A DNA stretch of 64,000 nucleotides from Kordia periserrulae (GCF_003054265.1 NZ_QBKT01000005.1:310001-374000); one strand, 5' to 3'. Counted from the first letter of the stretch, positions 1 to 9,640 are shown. Notes: generated by a model from the sequence alone, not told the origin. Made by a program: numbers and translations.

Positions 1-174
1 GTGCCAAAACAAGAAATTATAGACAATGATTGGGATTTATCCATCAATAGATACAAAGAAATTGTATATGAAGAAATACAATATGATGCGCCAGAAGTTT
101 TAATTCAGCAAATAAAAGATTTGGATACACAACGTACGGAAGCTTTGTCGAACCTAGAAAAGATGATTGGATAA
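1..174 (+). CDS. hsdM: Type I restriction-modification methyltransferase subunit HsdM, C-terminal fragment (cut by window edge)
   Basis: An open frame runs from the first base to a TAA at 172-174 and encodes about 57 residues. The sequence includes DWDLSINRYKE and ends in a helical, charged stretch (IQQIKDLDTQRTEALSNLEK), as at the end of HsdM proteins, which methylate adenine in the type I target. The stop codon overlaps the hsdS start (TAATG), so the two genes are translationally coupled. That coupling and the following hsdS and hsdR genes are the main support. The SAM-binding and NPPF-type catalytic parts lie outside the window, so activity cannot be judged. Confidence 0.75.
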   Translation: MPKQEIIDNDWDLSINRYKEIVYEEIQYDAPEVLIQQIKDLDTQRTEALSNLEKMIG

Positions 175-1406
175 TGGAGTTAGTTGAATTAAATAAAATT
201 TGTGATTTAAAAAATGGTTTTGCTTTTAAATCTAAAGATTATGTTGAAAAATCAAATACTTTAAGCTGTAGAATGAGTAGTATTCGACCAGGAGGAAACT
301 TTGATTTAGATCACAACAAAAGATTTTTGCCAGATAATTTTTCTGAAATTTATTCTGATTATTTATTGAAAGATGGAGATATAGTTATAGCAATGACAGA
401 TTTGGCAGGAGATCCAAAAATACTGGGTGTTCCTACAATAGTAAAAACTGAGGGTAAATTTTTACTTCAAAATCAACGAGTAGGTAAATTAATTATAAAA
501 AATGAAGATAGAGTGTTTATTCCTTTTCTGAAATATGCATTAAATAGACCTGAAAATAAAAGCTATTATAAAAAATTTGCTGGTGGAGGATTACAAATAA
601 ATGTTGGAAAGAAAGAAATTTTAAATAATAAAATCCCACTACCAAACTTAGCAACCCAAAAACGCATTGCAAACATATTAGACGAAGCTGACAAACTCTG
701 CCAACTCAACAAAAAAATTATTGAAAAGTATGATACGCTTACACAGAGTTTGTTTTTAGAGATGTTTGGTGATCCCATTGAAAATCAAAAAAACTGGAAA
801 GTAAACAGGTTAAAAGAAATTTCTATAAAAATTTTAAGTGGTAATACACCAAAAGGAGGAAGTAAAGTTTATGTGAAAAATGGAATTACATTTTTTAGAA
901 GCCAGAATATTTGGAGAAATAGAATTGAGCTTGATGATGTTGTTTACATAAGTCAAGATATTCACAATAATATGCAGAAAAGTAGTTTGAAGAATGGAGA
1001 TATCTTGATGACTAAAACAGGTCGAATCAATACGGAAAATAGTAGTTTAGGACGAGCTGCTATGTTCATGGGTAAGGATAATAGTGCAAATATTAATGGA
1101 CACGTATATTTAATAAGACTTAAAGAAAATATCATTAATGAATTTGTTTTATTCATACTTACTACTTATAAGTATAGAGAATATATAAGAAGCGTATGTG
1201 TTGGAGGAATTGACAAAAGACAAATAAATAAAACACATTTAGAAGAGTTTCCTATAATTTCGCCACCACTAAAACTCCAAAACGAATTTGCCAAACGCAT
1301 ACAAATTATAGCACAACAAAAACAACAAGCACAAGAAGCCTTGCAAAAAAGTGAAGACTTATTCAATAGTTTATTGCAAAAAGCATTTAAAGGAGAATTA
1401 GTATAA
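174..1406 (+). CDS. hsdS: Type I restriction-modification specificity subunit HsdS
   Basis: A 410-residue protein with the usual two-half HsdS plan. Target-recognition domain 1 covers about residues 5-165. A central conserved helical region follows (LPNLATQKRIANILDEADKL, about 157-200). Target-recognition domain 2 covers about 212-360, and a second conserved region at the C-terminus contains PPLKLQNEFAKRI and ends in LLQKAFKGELV. HsdS selects the bipartite DNA site and scaffolds two HsdM and two HsdR subunits. Its ATG overlaps the hsdM stop by one base. Length is normal for the family and both halves look intact. No inverted hsdS fragments that would suggest shuffling are visible in the window. 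Confidence 0.93.
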   Translation: MELVELNKICDLKNGFAFKSKDYVEKSNTLSCRMSSIRPGGNFDLDHNKRFLPDNFSEIYSDYLLKDGDIVIAMTDLAGDPKILGVPTIVKTEGKFLLQNQRVGKLIIKNEDRVFIPFLKYALNRPENKSYYKKFAGGGLQINVGKKEILNNKIPLPNLATQKRIANILDEADKLCQLNKKIIEKYDTLTQSLFLEMFGDPIENQKNWKVNRLKEISIKILSGNTPKGGSKVYVKNGITFFRSQNIWRNRIELDDVVYISQDIHNNMQKSSLKNGDILMTKTGRINTENSSLGRAAMFMGKDNSANINGHVYLIRLKENIINEFVLFILTTYKYREYIRSVCVGGIDKRQINKTHLEEFPIISPPLKLQNEFAKRIQIIAQQKQQAQEALQKSEDLFNSLLQKAFKGELV

Positions 1407-1465
1407 ACTAAGAATAGTAAAAGTTTTTTCCTACATTTATAAAGAATTTATCACAAACGAATGAC

Positions 1466-4400
1466 ATGAGTAATTTTACATTCTTACAGCAAGAGTTTCC
1501 AAAACTGTACGAAGCAGCAATGGAGGCAGAAAGCGATACGTTTTCTAAGCCAAAATTTGCTGCCTTGCAATGTAGAATTACCTTAGAATTTGCAATGGCT
1601 TGGTTGTATGACAACGACCCAGAATTGGAACGTCCGTACGACAGAACATTAAGTGGTTTGTTGCATCATTACCAATTCAGGAATACGATAGATGCCATCA
1701 TGTTTCAAGAATTAAACTTGGTACGGCGTATAGGAAACAAAGCTGCACACGGTACAAAAACAACAAAACAAGAAGCACTTATTTGCCTGCGAAGTATTTT
1801 TCGGTTTACGACATTTATCAGTAAATATTACAGTGTTGCCAATCCTGAAATTCCAGCTTTTGAAGAAGCGTTCATTCCAACGGCAACGCAAACGATAAAA
1901 GACAATACAGCAAAAGAACTCAAAAGCATTGCTGAAAAAGCTACAAAACAATTAAAAGAATTACAGCTTCAAAAAGAAAGAGAAGCAGCACTTATTGCAG
2001 AAAATGAACTCTTAAAACGGCAACTAGAACAACAAAAACTAGCGTTTATAACACGCAAGCAACTACGAAAAGAAAGTATCAATGCCGCTGTTGAAATTCC
2101 AACACTAACACCAGAACAGGAAACTCGCAAACTATACATTGATATATTATTACACGAAGCTGGTTGGAAAGGCTTAAAAAAAGGAACAGACCTGGAGTTT
2201 AAAGTAACAGGAATGCCAGTAAGTACCAATCCTTCGGGTAAAGGTGCTGCCGATTATGTACTTTGGGGAAACAATGGATTGCCACTAGCAGTCATAGAAG
2301 CAAAACAAACCTTGGTTGATGCCCGAAAAGGAAAACAACAAGCGGTTTTATATGCGGATTGTTTGGAACAAATGACAGGACAACGTCCAATTATATTCTA
2401 CTCCAATGGTTTTGAAACTTACATTTGGGATGATACGTTTTATACAGAACGTCAAATTCACGGATTCTATACTAAAGAAGAACTAAACTATCGTATAGAG
2501 CAGCGCAATAGTAGAAAAGACATTCGACAATTTCAAGTCAATACAGCGATTGTAGAACGACCGTATCAACTAGAAGCGATCAAACGTGTGGCTGAAACGT
2601 TGGTTGTCACGCACAAAGGAGATATAAAAGGAAAACACAGAGAAGCCTTATTAGTTATGGCAACAGGAAGTGGAAAAACTAGAACTTCCGCAGCCATTGT
2701 AGATATGTTAACAAAATGCAATTGGGCAAAACGAATCTTATTCCTAGCAGACAGAAATGCGTTGGTTACACAAGCTAAAAATGCGTTTAAAGAACACTTA
2801 CCGCACTTAAGCGCGATAGATTTAACCAAAGAAAAAGATGATAACAAATCAAAGTTGGTGTTTTCAACGTATCCAACCATACTAAATAAAATAGATTTAC
2901 TAAACGACACGGACGAGCGTTTTTTTGGTGTTGGTCATTTTGATGTTGTAATCATAGATGAAGCACATCGTTCTGTCTATCAAAAATACGGTGCTATATT
3001 CGATTATTTTGACGCTATTTTAATCGGATTAACTGCAACGCCTAAAAATGATATTGACCACAATACTTATAGCTTATTTGGAATAGAAGATGAAGACCCA
3101 ACATTTGCGTATGAATTAACACAAGCGGTAGATGATGAATATTTGAATCCGCCAAAAGCGATAAAAGTACCTGTTAAGTTTGTCCGAGAAGGTGTCAAAT
3201 ACAAAGAACTATCAGAAGAAGACAAACGAAAATTTGAAGAGAAATTTGGAAACTATGAAGGAAATCCAGACAGCGAAGAAGCAGATATTTCTAAAAGTGA
3301 TATCAATAAATTTCTATTCAATGAAAAAACGGTAGATATCGTCTTAGATTTTTTAATGACCAATGGAATTAAAGTCGATAGCGGAGACAAATTGGGAAAA
3401 ACCATCATCTTTGCTAAAAATCATAATCATGCTATTTTTATAGAAAAACGATTCAATAAAAACTATCCGCAATATGGCGGTCATTTTCTAAGGGTAATTG
3501 ATAACTATGAAAGCAAGGCACAAGCTTTATTAGAAAAATTTTGTGACGACAAAGAAGAATTATTACCACAAATAGCAGTTTCTGTAGACATGATGGATAC
3601 TGGTGTGGACGCGCCAAGAGTTGTAAACTTGGTTTTCTTCAAAGAAGTACGATCGTATGCCAAATATTGGCAAATGATAGGTAGAGGAACACGGTTGCGT
3701 CCAGATTTATTTGGAATAAGAAAAGACAAAAAACACTTCTTAATATTTGATTTCTGTGGAAATTTTGAATTCTTTGATGAATTTCCAGACGGATTAAAAA
3801 CAACAATTTCAAAATCGTTATCACAAAGTGTTTTTGAAACGAAACTGAATATAATTACTGCGATAAGAGACAATGTCAATGCTTCTGCTGAAGAAGATAC
3901 TATTGCCGAAAACTATACAAATCAACTGTATGAAGCTATCAATGAATTAGATGAAACTCGATTTGAAGTTCGAAAAGTATTGCGTTTTGTAAAACAATAC
4001 AAAGTCAAAACCCGATGGGACAATTTAACTGTTGGAGATGTAGCCGATATATGTACAAATCTATCAAATTTACCTGTGTATAAAGATGGCGATTCAGAAT
4101 CTGCAAAACGTTTTGATTTGTTGGTGTTGCGTTTACAATTGGCATTAGTAACAACCGTTAAATCGCCTCAAAGCTATATTCAACAGATATATGATATTGG
4201 AATTACGTTGTATAAAAAGCGAAACATTCCAATGGTGGCTAGTAAATTAGGAATCATACAACAAATCATAGATCAAGATTTTTGGAAAGAAATAAATGTC
4301 ACACAAATAGAACATATTAGAATAGAATTGCGAGAACTGATTTTTTTAATAAAAAAAGAAGGCGTCTTACCAGTATATACAAATATGGAAGACATTCTTT

Positions 4401-4912
4401 TAGAAGATGGCGTAGAAGAAGTTGATATTTTGCCGACATATACAAAACTTCAAAGTTATAAAGACAGAGTAGAATCTTTCATACGAAAAAATAAATCGCA
4501 CTTAGTTATTGATAAATTACACAAAAACATACCAATTACAGATCGAGAACTAGCACTTTTAGAAAGTTTACTCTTTGAAGATGAAATAGGTTCAAAAGAA
4601 CAATACAAAAGAGAGTATGGAGAGGTGTCACTAGGGAATTTTATACGATCTATTGTTGGCTTGGATATTGGAGTTGTGAATACCTTATTTAGCGAATACA
4701 TTCAAAACGAAAATCTACAGCCAAATCAAATTACTTTTATTCAAACATTGATAAATTACTTAAATGTAAATGGAACCTTAGATAAATCATTATTGGTAAA
4801 ACCACCTTTCAACGAAACACATGATGATGGTATTATTGGAATTTTTGATGATGAAAAAGACATACGAGGTATTATTTCTATTATAGATACGATTAATAGA
4901 AATGCAAACTAA
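1466..4912 (+). CDS. hsdR: Type I restriction endonuclease subunit R (HsdR)
   Basis: An 1148-residue motor and nuclease subunit. Residues about 1-140 look like a DUF4145-type N-terminal domain, followed by a coiled-coil stretch rich in K, E and Q (about 145-205). The HSDR_N nuclease domain includes AVIEAKQ near residue 277 (the PD-(D/E)xK lysine region). The SF2 helicase motor has MATGSGKT near 397 (Walker A), DEAH near 497, and a C-terminal RecA lobe with QMIGRGTRLRPD near 735. The tail matches the EcoEI_R-type C-terminal domain. It sits 59 bases after hsdS. All key motifs are present, so the restriction system appears complete apart from the part of hsdM outside the window. Confidence 0.95.
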   Translation: MSNFTFLQQEFPKLYEAAMEAESDTFSKPKFAALQCRITLEFAMAWLYDNDPELERPYDRTLSGLLHHYQFRNTIDAIMFQELNLVRRIGNKAAHGTKTTKQEALICLRSIFRFTTFISKYYSVANPEIPAFEEAFIPTATQTIKDNTAKELKSIAEKATKQLKELQLQKEREAALIAENELLKRQLEQQKLAFITRKQLRKESINAAVEIPTLTPEQETRKLYIDILLHEAGWKGLKKGTDLEFKVTGMPVSTNPSGKGAADYVLWGNNGLPLAVIEAKQTLVDARKGKQQAVLYADCLEQMTGQRPIIFYSNGFETYIWDDTFYTERQIHGFYTKEELNYRIEQRNSRKDIRQFQVNTAIVERPYQLEAIKRVAETLVVTHKGDIKGKHREALLVMATGSGKTRTSAAIVDMLTKCNWAKRILFLADRNALVTQAKNAFKEHLPHLSAIDLTKEKDDNKSKLVFSTYPTILNKIDLLNDTDERFFGVGHFDVVIIDEAHRSVYQKYGAIFDYFDAILIGLTATPKNDIDHNTYSLFGIEDEDPTFAYELTQAVDDEYLNPPKAIKVPVKFVREGVKYKELSEEDKRKFEEKFGNYEGNPDSEEADISKSDINKFLFNEKTVDIVLDFLMTNGIKVDSGDKLGKTIIFAKNHNHAIFIEKRFNKNYPQYGGHFLRVIDNYESKAQALLEKFCDDKEELLPQIAVSVDMMDTGVDAPRVVNLVFFKEVRSYAKYWQMIGRGTRLRPDLFGIRKDKKHFLIFDFCGNFEFFDEFPDGLKTTISKSLSQSVFETKLNIITAIRDNVNASAEEDTIAENYTNQLYEAINELDETRFEVRKVLRFVKQYKVKTRWDNLTVGDVADICTNLSNLPVYKDGDSESAKRFDLLVLRLQLALVTTVKSPQSYIQQIYDIGITLYKKRNIPMVASKLGIIQQIIDQDFWKEINVTQIEHIRIELRELIFLIKKEGVLPVYTNMEDILLEDGVEEVDILPTYTKLQSYKDRVESFIRKNKSHLVIDKLHKNIPITDRELALLESLLFEDEIGSKEQYKREYGEVSLGNFIRSIVGLDIGVVNTLFSEYIQNENLQPNQITFIQTLINYLNVNGTLDKSLLVKPPFNETHDDGIIGIFDDEKDIRGIISIIDTINRNAN

Positions 4913-4934
4913 TTTCATAAAGTTTTATGGGACT

Positions 4935-6314
4935 ATGGAGAAACCAAAAATTAAATCGTTGGAAGAAATACTTTTTACAAGCGAGTTAAATATTCCCAAA
5001 TACCAACGACCTTACAAATGGAGTGCAAAAAACGTAAATCAATTACTAGATGATATTTTAGTACATAGTGATAAAATTGCGTATCGTTTAGGAACTCTAG
5101 TAGTACATCACGATTTGAAAAAAAAAGAACTCAATATAGTAGATGGTCAGCAACGTCTACTAACCTTGTCTTTAATAGCGTATGAATTATTGCAAACTGA
5201 AATTGCACCAAAACTTAAACGGTTTTCAGTTGAAAACTTAAGTATCTCAAATGTAAAGATTGATAATGAAGTTTCTATAAACAACCTCAAAAAAAATCAA
5301 GCAATCATAAAATCGCGCATTAAAGAATTCACAAGAGATACGATACTTTTTTTCTTTGAAAAATGTGAATTTGTGCACATCAAACTGAAGGATATTTCAG
5401 AAGCATTTCAATTTTTTGATTCGCAAAATACAAGAGGAAAAGACTTAGAACCACACGATTTATTAAAAGCCTATCACTTACGAAAAATGGTTGGTAATAC
5501 GGAAGAGGAAAAAATACAATGTGTGACTAAATGGGAAGAAGTTTCAGACGAATTACATACAGTTTTTGTTCACTACTTATACAAAGTCCGTCAATGGTGC
5601 AAAGGGCGATCAGGTTTACACTTTAACAAAAACAAGATAGGAGTTTTTAAAGGAGTTTCTGTTGAAGATACCAATAACTATAATTTTGTACAGCCATACA
5701 GAATTAGTCATTACTTCACAGAAAAGTACAACAATGATATATACAGAAAAATTGATCTTTCGCATCGTGATTATCCGTTTCAAATAGATATGGTCATGTT
5801 AGACGGGAAACGATTTTTTGAATACGTACACTACTATGCCAATCTAATCCACAAAATTCAAAACGCTTATAATGATAAAGTATCGGATGAATCTATCTTA
5901 AGCAATCTAACAGAAGAAGAAAGCACGGCAAAGGAAATTTTTAATCTTTTACGAACCTATCATGGCAGAAACAGAACAGGTGATTTGTATGTAAAAAACA
6001 TCTTTGATTGCTGCATATTATACTATGTAGACAAATTTGGAGACCATAAATTAGAGGAAGCCATTGTGAAATTTTTTCTTTGGTCTTTTACACCAAGGTT
6101 AGAAAAACGGGCTGTTAAAGAAGTGACAGCAGACAATCATGGAAAAGCATACAATGGATTTTTTAGAACGATTCGTGAAGCAGTACACACAAATGACATA
6201 ATACACAAGTCATTAGATTTGGTGAATTATGTAGGAAATGATAAAGCAGTTAAAAACTTAGGAAGCATTGTTAAGATGTTTACCGAGCTTAAAGCGATAC
6301 GAACAAATGGATAG
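4935..6314 (+). CDS. DUF262 domain protein (GmrSD/SspE-like N-terminal module)
   Basis: The N-terminus has the two DUF262 signatures: NIPKYQRPYKWS, then VDGQQRLLTLSL near residue 70. DUF262 is the ParB-like nucleotide-binding domain of GmrS and SspE type IV restriction proteins, where DGQQR is linked to nucleotide hydrolysis and sensing of modified DNA. No DUF1524 EHxxP nuclease motif is visible in the C-terminal half, so this may be a sensor without a nuclease. I prefer the ATG at 4935 because MEKPKIKSLEEIL looks like the family N-terminus; an ATG at 4902, inside the end of hsdR, would add 11 residues. The gene probably belongs to the hsd operon and overlaps the next DUF262 gene by 8 bases. 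Confidence 0.85.
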   Translation: MEKPKIKSLEEILFTSELNIPKYQRPYKWSAKNVNQLLDDILVHSDKIAYRLGTLVVHHDLKKKELNIVDGQQRLLTLSLIAYELLQTEIAPKLKRFSVENLSISNVKIDNEVSINNLKKNQAIIKSRIKEFTRDTILFFFEKCEFVHIKLKDISEAFQFFDSQNTRGKDLEPHDLLKAYHLRKMVGNTEEEKIQCVTKWEEVSDELHTVFVHYLYKVRQWCKGRSGLHFNKNKIGVFKGVSVEDTNNYNFVQPYRISHYFTEKYNNDIYRKIDLSHRDYPFQIDMVMLDGKRFFEYVHYYANLIHKIQNAYNDKVSDESILSNLTEEESTAKEIFNLLRTYHGRNRTGDLYVKNIFDCCILYYVDKFGDHKLEEAIVKFFLWSFTPRLEKRAVKEVTADNHGKAYNGFFRTIREAVHTNDIIHKSLDLVNYVGNDKAVKNLGSIVKMFTELKAIRTNG

Positions 6315-8223
6315 AGAACCTGTAGCATTTAATTTAAAGGGAATTTTTGAAGACAATTATATCATTCCGCTGTATCAAAGAAACTATGCTTGGCAAGAGC
6401 GTGAAGTAGCACAATTAATACAAGATATATGGGATTCGGGAATATCTGAGGAATCTAAAAACTACTACATTGGAACCTTGGTAGTACATAAACGTGAGGT
6501 TCATGGAAAGCCTTTATATGAAGTAATTGATGGGCAGCAACGGTTAACTACTTTAAATATCTTATTAAGCGTATTAAAAAATGAGTTTGAGGAAAATATT
6601 ACTACTAGATTCGAATCAAAATTAAAGTTTGACAGCAGAACTATTTCTTCCAATACTCTAAAAATCTTAGCTGATAATCATGAAAAACCTTCTGAAAAAG
6701 AAAATTCCAAAATGCGTCAAGCGTATTTAGACATGTCAAAGAAAATTGCTGAACTTTATGCAGGAAACAAAGTAGCACTACAAAATTTCAAAGAATATTT
6801 ATTTGATAAAGTACAATTGTTACGAGTTGAAGTTCCAGAAGATACAGATTTGAATCACTATTTTGAAATCATGAACAATCGCGGCGAACAGTTAGAAAAA
6901 CATGAAATCTTAAAAGCAGAATTACTAGAACCTTTACAAAACGATGTAGATGCTACGAATGCTTTTTCAATGATTTGGGATGCTTGCGCCAACATGGAAC
7001 GTTATGTGCAATATGGTTTTGAAAGTGACATAAGAAAAGATGTATTTGGAAAATCGTGGGATAAACTTCCAAAAAATTTTGAGTGCGTCATTGAAGCTAT
7101 AAAAAAAGAACAAAAAGATAAAGAGGATACAAAAAATGAAAACGAATCCTTTTCGTTTTTAGAATTAGCTCAAAAGGATGAGATAACGTATAAGAATGAA
7201 ACTTCCAAGGGAGAAAAAGAAATACGTTTCAACGCTGTGGTAACGTTTCCCAATTTCTTGTTGCACGTACTGCGTGTTTATGTAAACTATCACATAGATG
7301 AAAATGATATTCCATTAGATGACAAACGATTACTAACTACTTTTAAAGCAGTTATAGATAAAGAAAAGGATAAGGAACAATTTGTCAAAGACTTTTCCTT
7401 GTGTTTGTTACAGTGTAAATTTTTGTTTGATAAATATGTGCTAAAAAGAGAATTTAAAGACAATCAAGAACATTGGAGTTTACAAAAAATCAAATTAGAT
7501 TCTCAAAAGAAACCCTATTATAAAAAGACGTTTGATTCAGATCAGCCAATCATGTTATTGTCTATGTTTCATGTGTCATTTCCTCAAATGATCTACAAAC
7601 ATTGGTTAAATGGTGTATTAAATTATTTATACACAAGTTATGATGAAGGTATATATGAAGATGAATATATTGAGTTTTTAGAAGTAATGAGTGATGCTTT
7701 TTACTTTGATCGATTTGGTGAAAATGAGTTGTCATACTTTGATATTATTTACAAAAATTCATGTAAACCTATTCATAGAGTAATCAATGAGAAACATCTA
7801 CATATAGGAACAAAAGTTCAGAATTTTATCTTCAATCGACTTGATTACTTGTTATGGAAATCAGAAGTTATATCAGAAGAAAAATTATATAATATTAAAA
7901 ATATTAATTCTTTTAGTTTCTCTTTCAGAAGTTCTGTTGAACATTTTTATCCTCAAAATCCCAAACCTGGAGCAGATCTAAAGACATTCTCTAAAGACTA
8001 TTTAGATAGATTTGGAAATTTATGTTTGATTAGTAGAAATAAAAATTCAGCGCTCAGTAATTATTCTCCAATTGCTAAAGCAGAACATTATACTAATTCA
8101 TCAATCATTGAAAGTTTAAAGCAGCGTTTAATGATGAATGATAGTAATAACTGGGATGAAACTGCTTTTACTAAGCATGAAAATAAAATGATAAAATTAC
8201 TGAATACAAATACATTTGAGTAA
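6307..8223 (+). CDS. DUF262 and DUF1524 domain protein (GmrSD/SspE-like nuclease)
   Basis: About 638 residues. The N-terminal DUF262 module shows IIPLYQRNYAWQ and VIDGQQRLTTLNIL near residue 75. The C-terminal region carries VEHFYPQNP near 544 followed by FGNLCLISRNKNSALSN near 568, the pattern of the DUF1524 His-Me finger nuclease domain. This is the full architecture of GmrSD and SspE, which cut or nick modified foreign DNA. The ATG at 6307 overlaps the stop of the preceding DUF262 gene and leaves the family N-terminus intact; an upstream ATG at 6268 would add 13 residues with no family character. Co-direction and overlap suggest that the two DUF262 proteins work together downstream of hsdR. 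Confidence 0.87.
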   Translation: MDREPVAFNLKGIFEDNYIIPLYQRNYAWQEREVAQLIQDIWDSGISEESKNYYIGTLVVHKREVHGKPLYEVIDGQQRLTTLNILLSVLKNEFEENITTRFESKLKFDSRTISSNTLKILADNHEKPSEKENSKMRQAYLDMSKKIAELYAGNKVALQNFKEYLFDKVQLLRVEVPEDTDLNHYFEIMNNRGEQLEKHEILKAELLEPLQNDVDATNAFSMIWDACANMERYVQYGFESDIRKDVFGKSWDKLPKNFECVIEAIKKEQKDKEDTKNENESFSFLELAQKDEITYKNETSKGEKEIRFNAVVTFPNFLLHVLRVYVNYHIDENDIPLDDKRLLTTFKAVIDKEKDKEQFVKDFSLCLLQCKFLFDKYVLKREFKDNQEHWSLQKIKLDSQKKPYYKKTFDSDQPIMLLSMFHVSFPQMIYKHWLNGVLNYLYTSYDEGIYEDEYIEFLEVMSDAFYFDRFGENELSYFDIIYKNSCKPIHRVINEKHLHIGTKVQNFIFNRLDYLLWKSEVISEEKLYNIKNINSFSFSFRSSVEHFYPQNPKPGADLKTFSKDYLDRFGNLCLISRNKNSALSNYSPIAKAEHYTNSSIIESLKQRLMMNDSNNWDETAFTKHENKMIKLLNTNTFE

Positions 8224-9140
8224 ATATCTTCGTAATCCTTTTTATTGTGGAATTATTGTAAGTCCATTACTTCCCGACGAGATTATAGAAGGAAAACAAG
8301 AACCACTAGTTTCGAGAGAAGTATTCTTAAAAATCAATAATCTTTTACAATCAAGAAAGGATGTAAGGAAATATAATTCAGAAGATGAAAATCTACCATT
8401 AAAAACGTTTGTACGTTCTTTATCGTGTGATACTCCATATACAGGTTATATTGTAAGATTAAAAGATTTATATTATTACAAGAATAGAAGAAAAGGAAGC
8501 AAAGAAAATAGAAGTGCTAAAAAGATGCATCAGACATTTTTAGAATTTTTAAGGAGCTTTCAATTATCAGATAGTAAATATATTGAACCACTAAAAGAAA
8601 TCATAGAAGAGAAGTTTATAGAACTTAATGCTGAAAAAATAGAAGATGCAAAAAATGCTAAAAATCAATTAAATGCTATTCAGCGAAAAATAGATCGTTT
8701 AGAAGAGCGCTTTGTATTTGAAGAAATATCAAAACCTCAATTTCAAAAGTTTAATGAAAAATTGAAAGTGGAAAAAAAGAGAATTAGAGAAACTTTGTTC
8801 AAAAAACAAATTCAATAGTTCGAACCTTAAAAAAGCGATTGAAAAGGCATTAGAATTTGCGCTTAATCTACCGTCATTATGGGCTTCGGGTACTATTGAA
8901 GTAAAAAGAGCAATTCAATATATGTTATTTCCAGAAGGAATTAGGTATGACTTTAAAAGTCATCAATTTCGAACTTTTCGAATCAATTCTATATTTTCAG
9001 CAATCTCAAGTATATCAAGGGATTTGATGGAAATAAAAAAGAGAATTACCATAATTTTTATGATAATTCTCTCGAAGTGGAGTCGGAGAGAATCGAACTC
9101 TCGTCCAAACAAGCAATTCAAATGCTTTCTACACGCTTAG
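8216..9140 (+). pseudogene. Serine recombinase (site-specific integrase) remnant, 5'-truncated and frameshifted
   Basis: The frame from 8216 begins KYLRNPFYCGIIV and continues LPDEIIEGKQEPLVSREVF, the Recombinase domain of large serine recombinases. A degenerate zinc-ribbon region and a coiled coil follow. It stops at 8816-8818. Removing one A from the run at about 8804-8809 restores a continuous frame through KKAIEKALEFALNLPSLWASG and FPEGIRYDF to FRTFRINSIF, the typical C-terminus of Bacteroidota serine recombinases. The catalytic resolvase domain is absent: upstream is the intact DUF1524 gene, whose end overlaps this fragment. The restored frame finally reads through the 3' end of ssrA in antisense (ESNSRP). 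It is almost certainly inactive. Confidence 0.82.
9035..9072 (-). terminator. Rho-independent terminator of ssrA
   Basis: On the minus strand, AGAGAATTA pairs perfectly with TAATTCTCT, with five further inner pairs (CATAA/TTATG), and is followed by a run of six T. It lies 5 bases beyond the mature 3' end of the tmRNA gene. It also lies inside the C-terminal part of the recombinase remnant on the other strand. Confidence 0.85.
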
Positions 9141-9472
9141 TTTTTGTTTCATTGTCGATTAGCAGCTGACCAAAAACCGCCCACTACTAACTTAGCTTTT
9201 TTAGTTGAAAAACTGTGGCAAAGCTACACAGTTTCGATGTTGATTTTTATGGTATCTCAAAATCGGTCGCCATCAACAAGGGCTACCGGGAGATATTTAG
9301 CTTTTCCGTCTTACGGAAACTAAGGCAAATCTTACTATGATTCAGATTACGCAGCTAAAGCGTAGTTATTCTCGCCATTTAAAAAGTGTGAAATATGAGA
9401 TTTACGAGCTGTATCCCAGCGCTCGACGTGCTTACACTTCAATTCGACTCGCTGTCAAAACCAGTCGACCCC
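9078..9472 (-). ncRNA. ssrA: Transfer-messenger RNA (tmRNA)
   Basis: tmRNA rescues stalled ribosomes. The tRNA-like ends are clear on the minus strand. The 5' GGGGTCG (ending at 9472) pairs with 3' CGACTCC, with discriminator A at 9078. The T-arm GAGAGTTCGATTCTCTC is at about 9087-9103, and the 5' side continues CTGGTTTTGACAGC. The tag frame reads GGCGAGAATAACTACGCTTT and so on, giving GENNYALAA followed by TAA. The length is about 395 nt, normal for the family. The CCA tail is not encoded: bases CTT follow the discriminator. A recombinase remnant abuts the 3' end, the usual target for integrating elements. Confidence 0.96.
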
Positions 9473-9514
9473 AAAATGTTTCAGAACTTTTACGTTTAAT
9501 CGTAAAAAGGATGA

Positions 9515-9522
9515 CAAAAATA
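9515..9522 (-). promoter_or_regulatory. Possible -7 element of the ssrA promoter
   Basis: The minus strand reads TATTTTTG, matching the flavobacterial TAnnTTTG box, 43 bases upstream of the mature tmRNA 5' end. This would imply a short processed leader, which contains a small inverted repeat (TTTTACG/CGTAAAA at 9488-9507). No clear TTG element is seen at the right spacing, so this is tentative. Confidence 0.35.
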
Positions 9523-9640
9523 ACACAAATTTTAATAGTTTTGTGTGTTTTGTTCCAAATACAATACATACTAAGCAAAAAATATACCAAACTAAGCTAT
9601 GTCAGTCCCTAGTACTACTGATGTTTTAAATAAAAATACC

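Noticed and set aside
174-1406. Phase-variable hsdS shuffling
   Set aside because: No second hsdS, partial target-recognition domain, inverted repeat or recombinase gene is beside it within the window.
8922-9140. Open frame starting MLFPEGIRYDF as a separate small gene
   Set aside because: It is the frameshifted C-terminus of the serine recombinase remnant and then the antisense ssrA 3' end.
9337-9612. Open frame of 91 codons on the plus strand
   Set aside because: Its first half is antisense to the 5' domain of ssrA and the tag region; no coding character.
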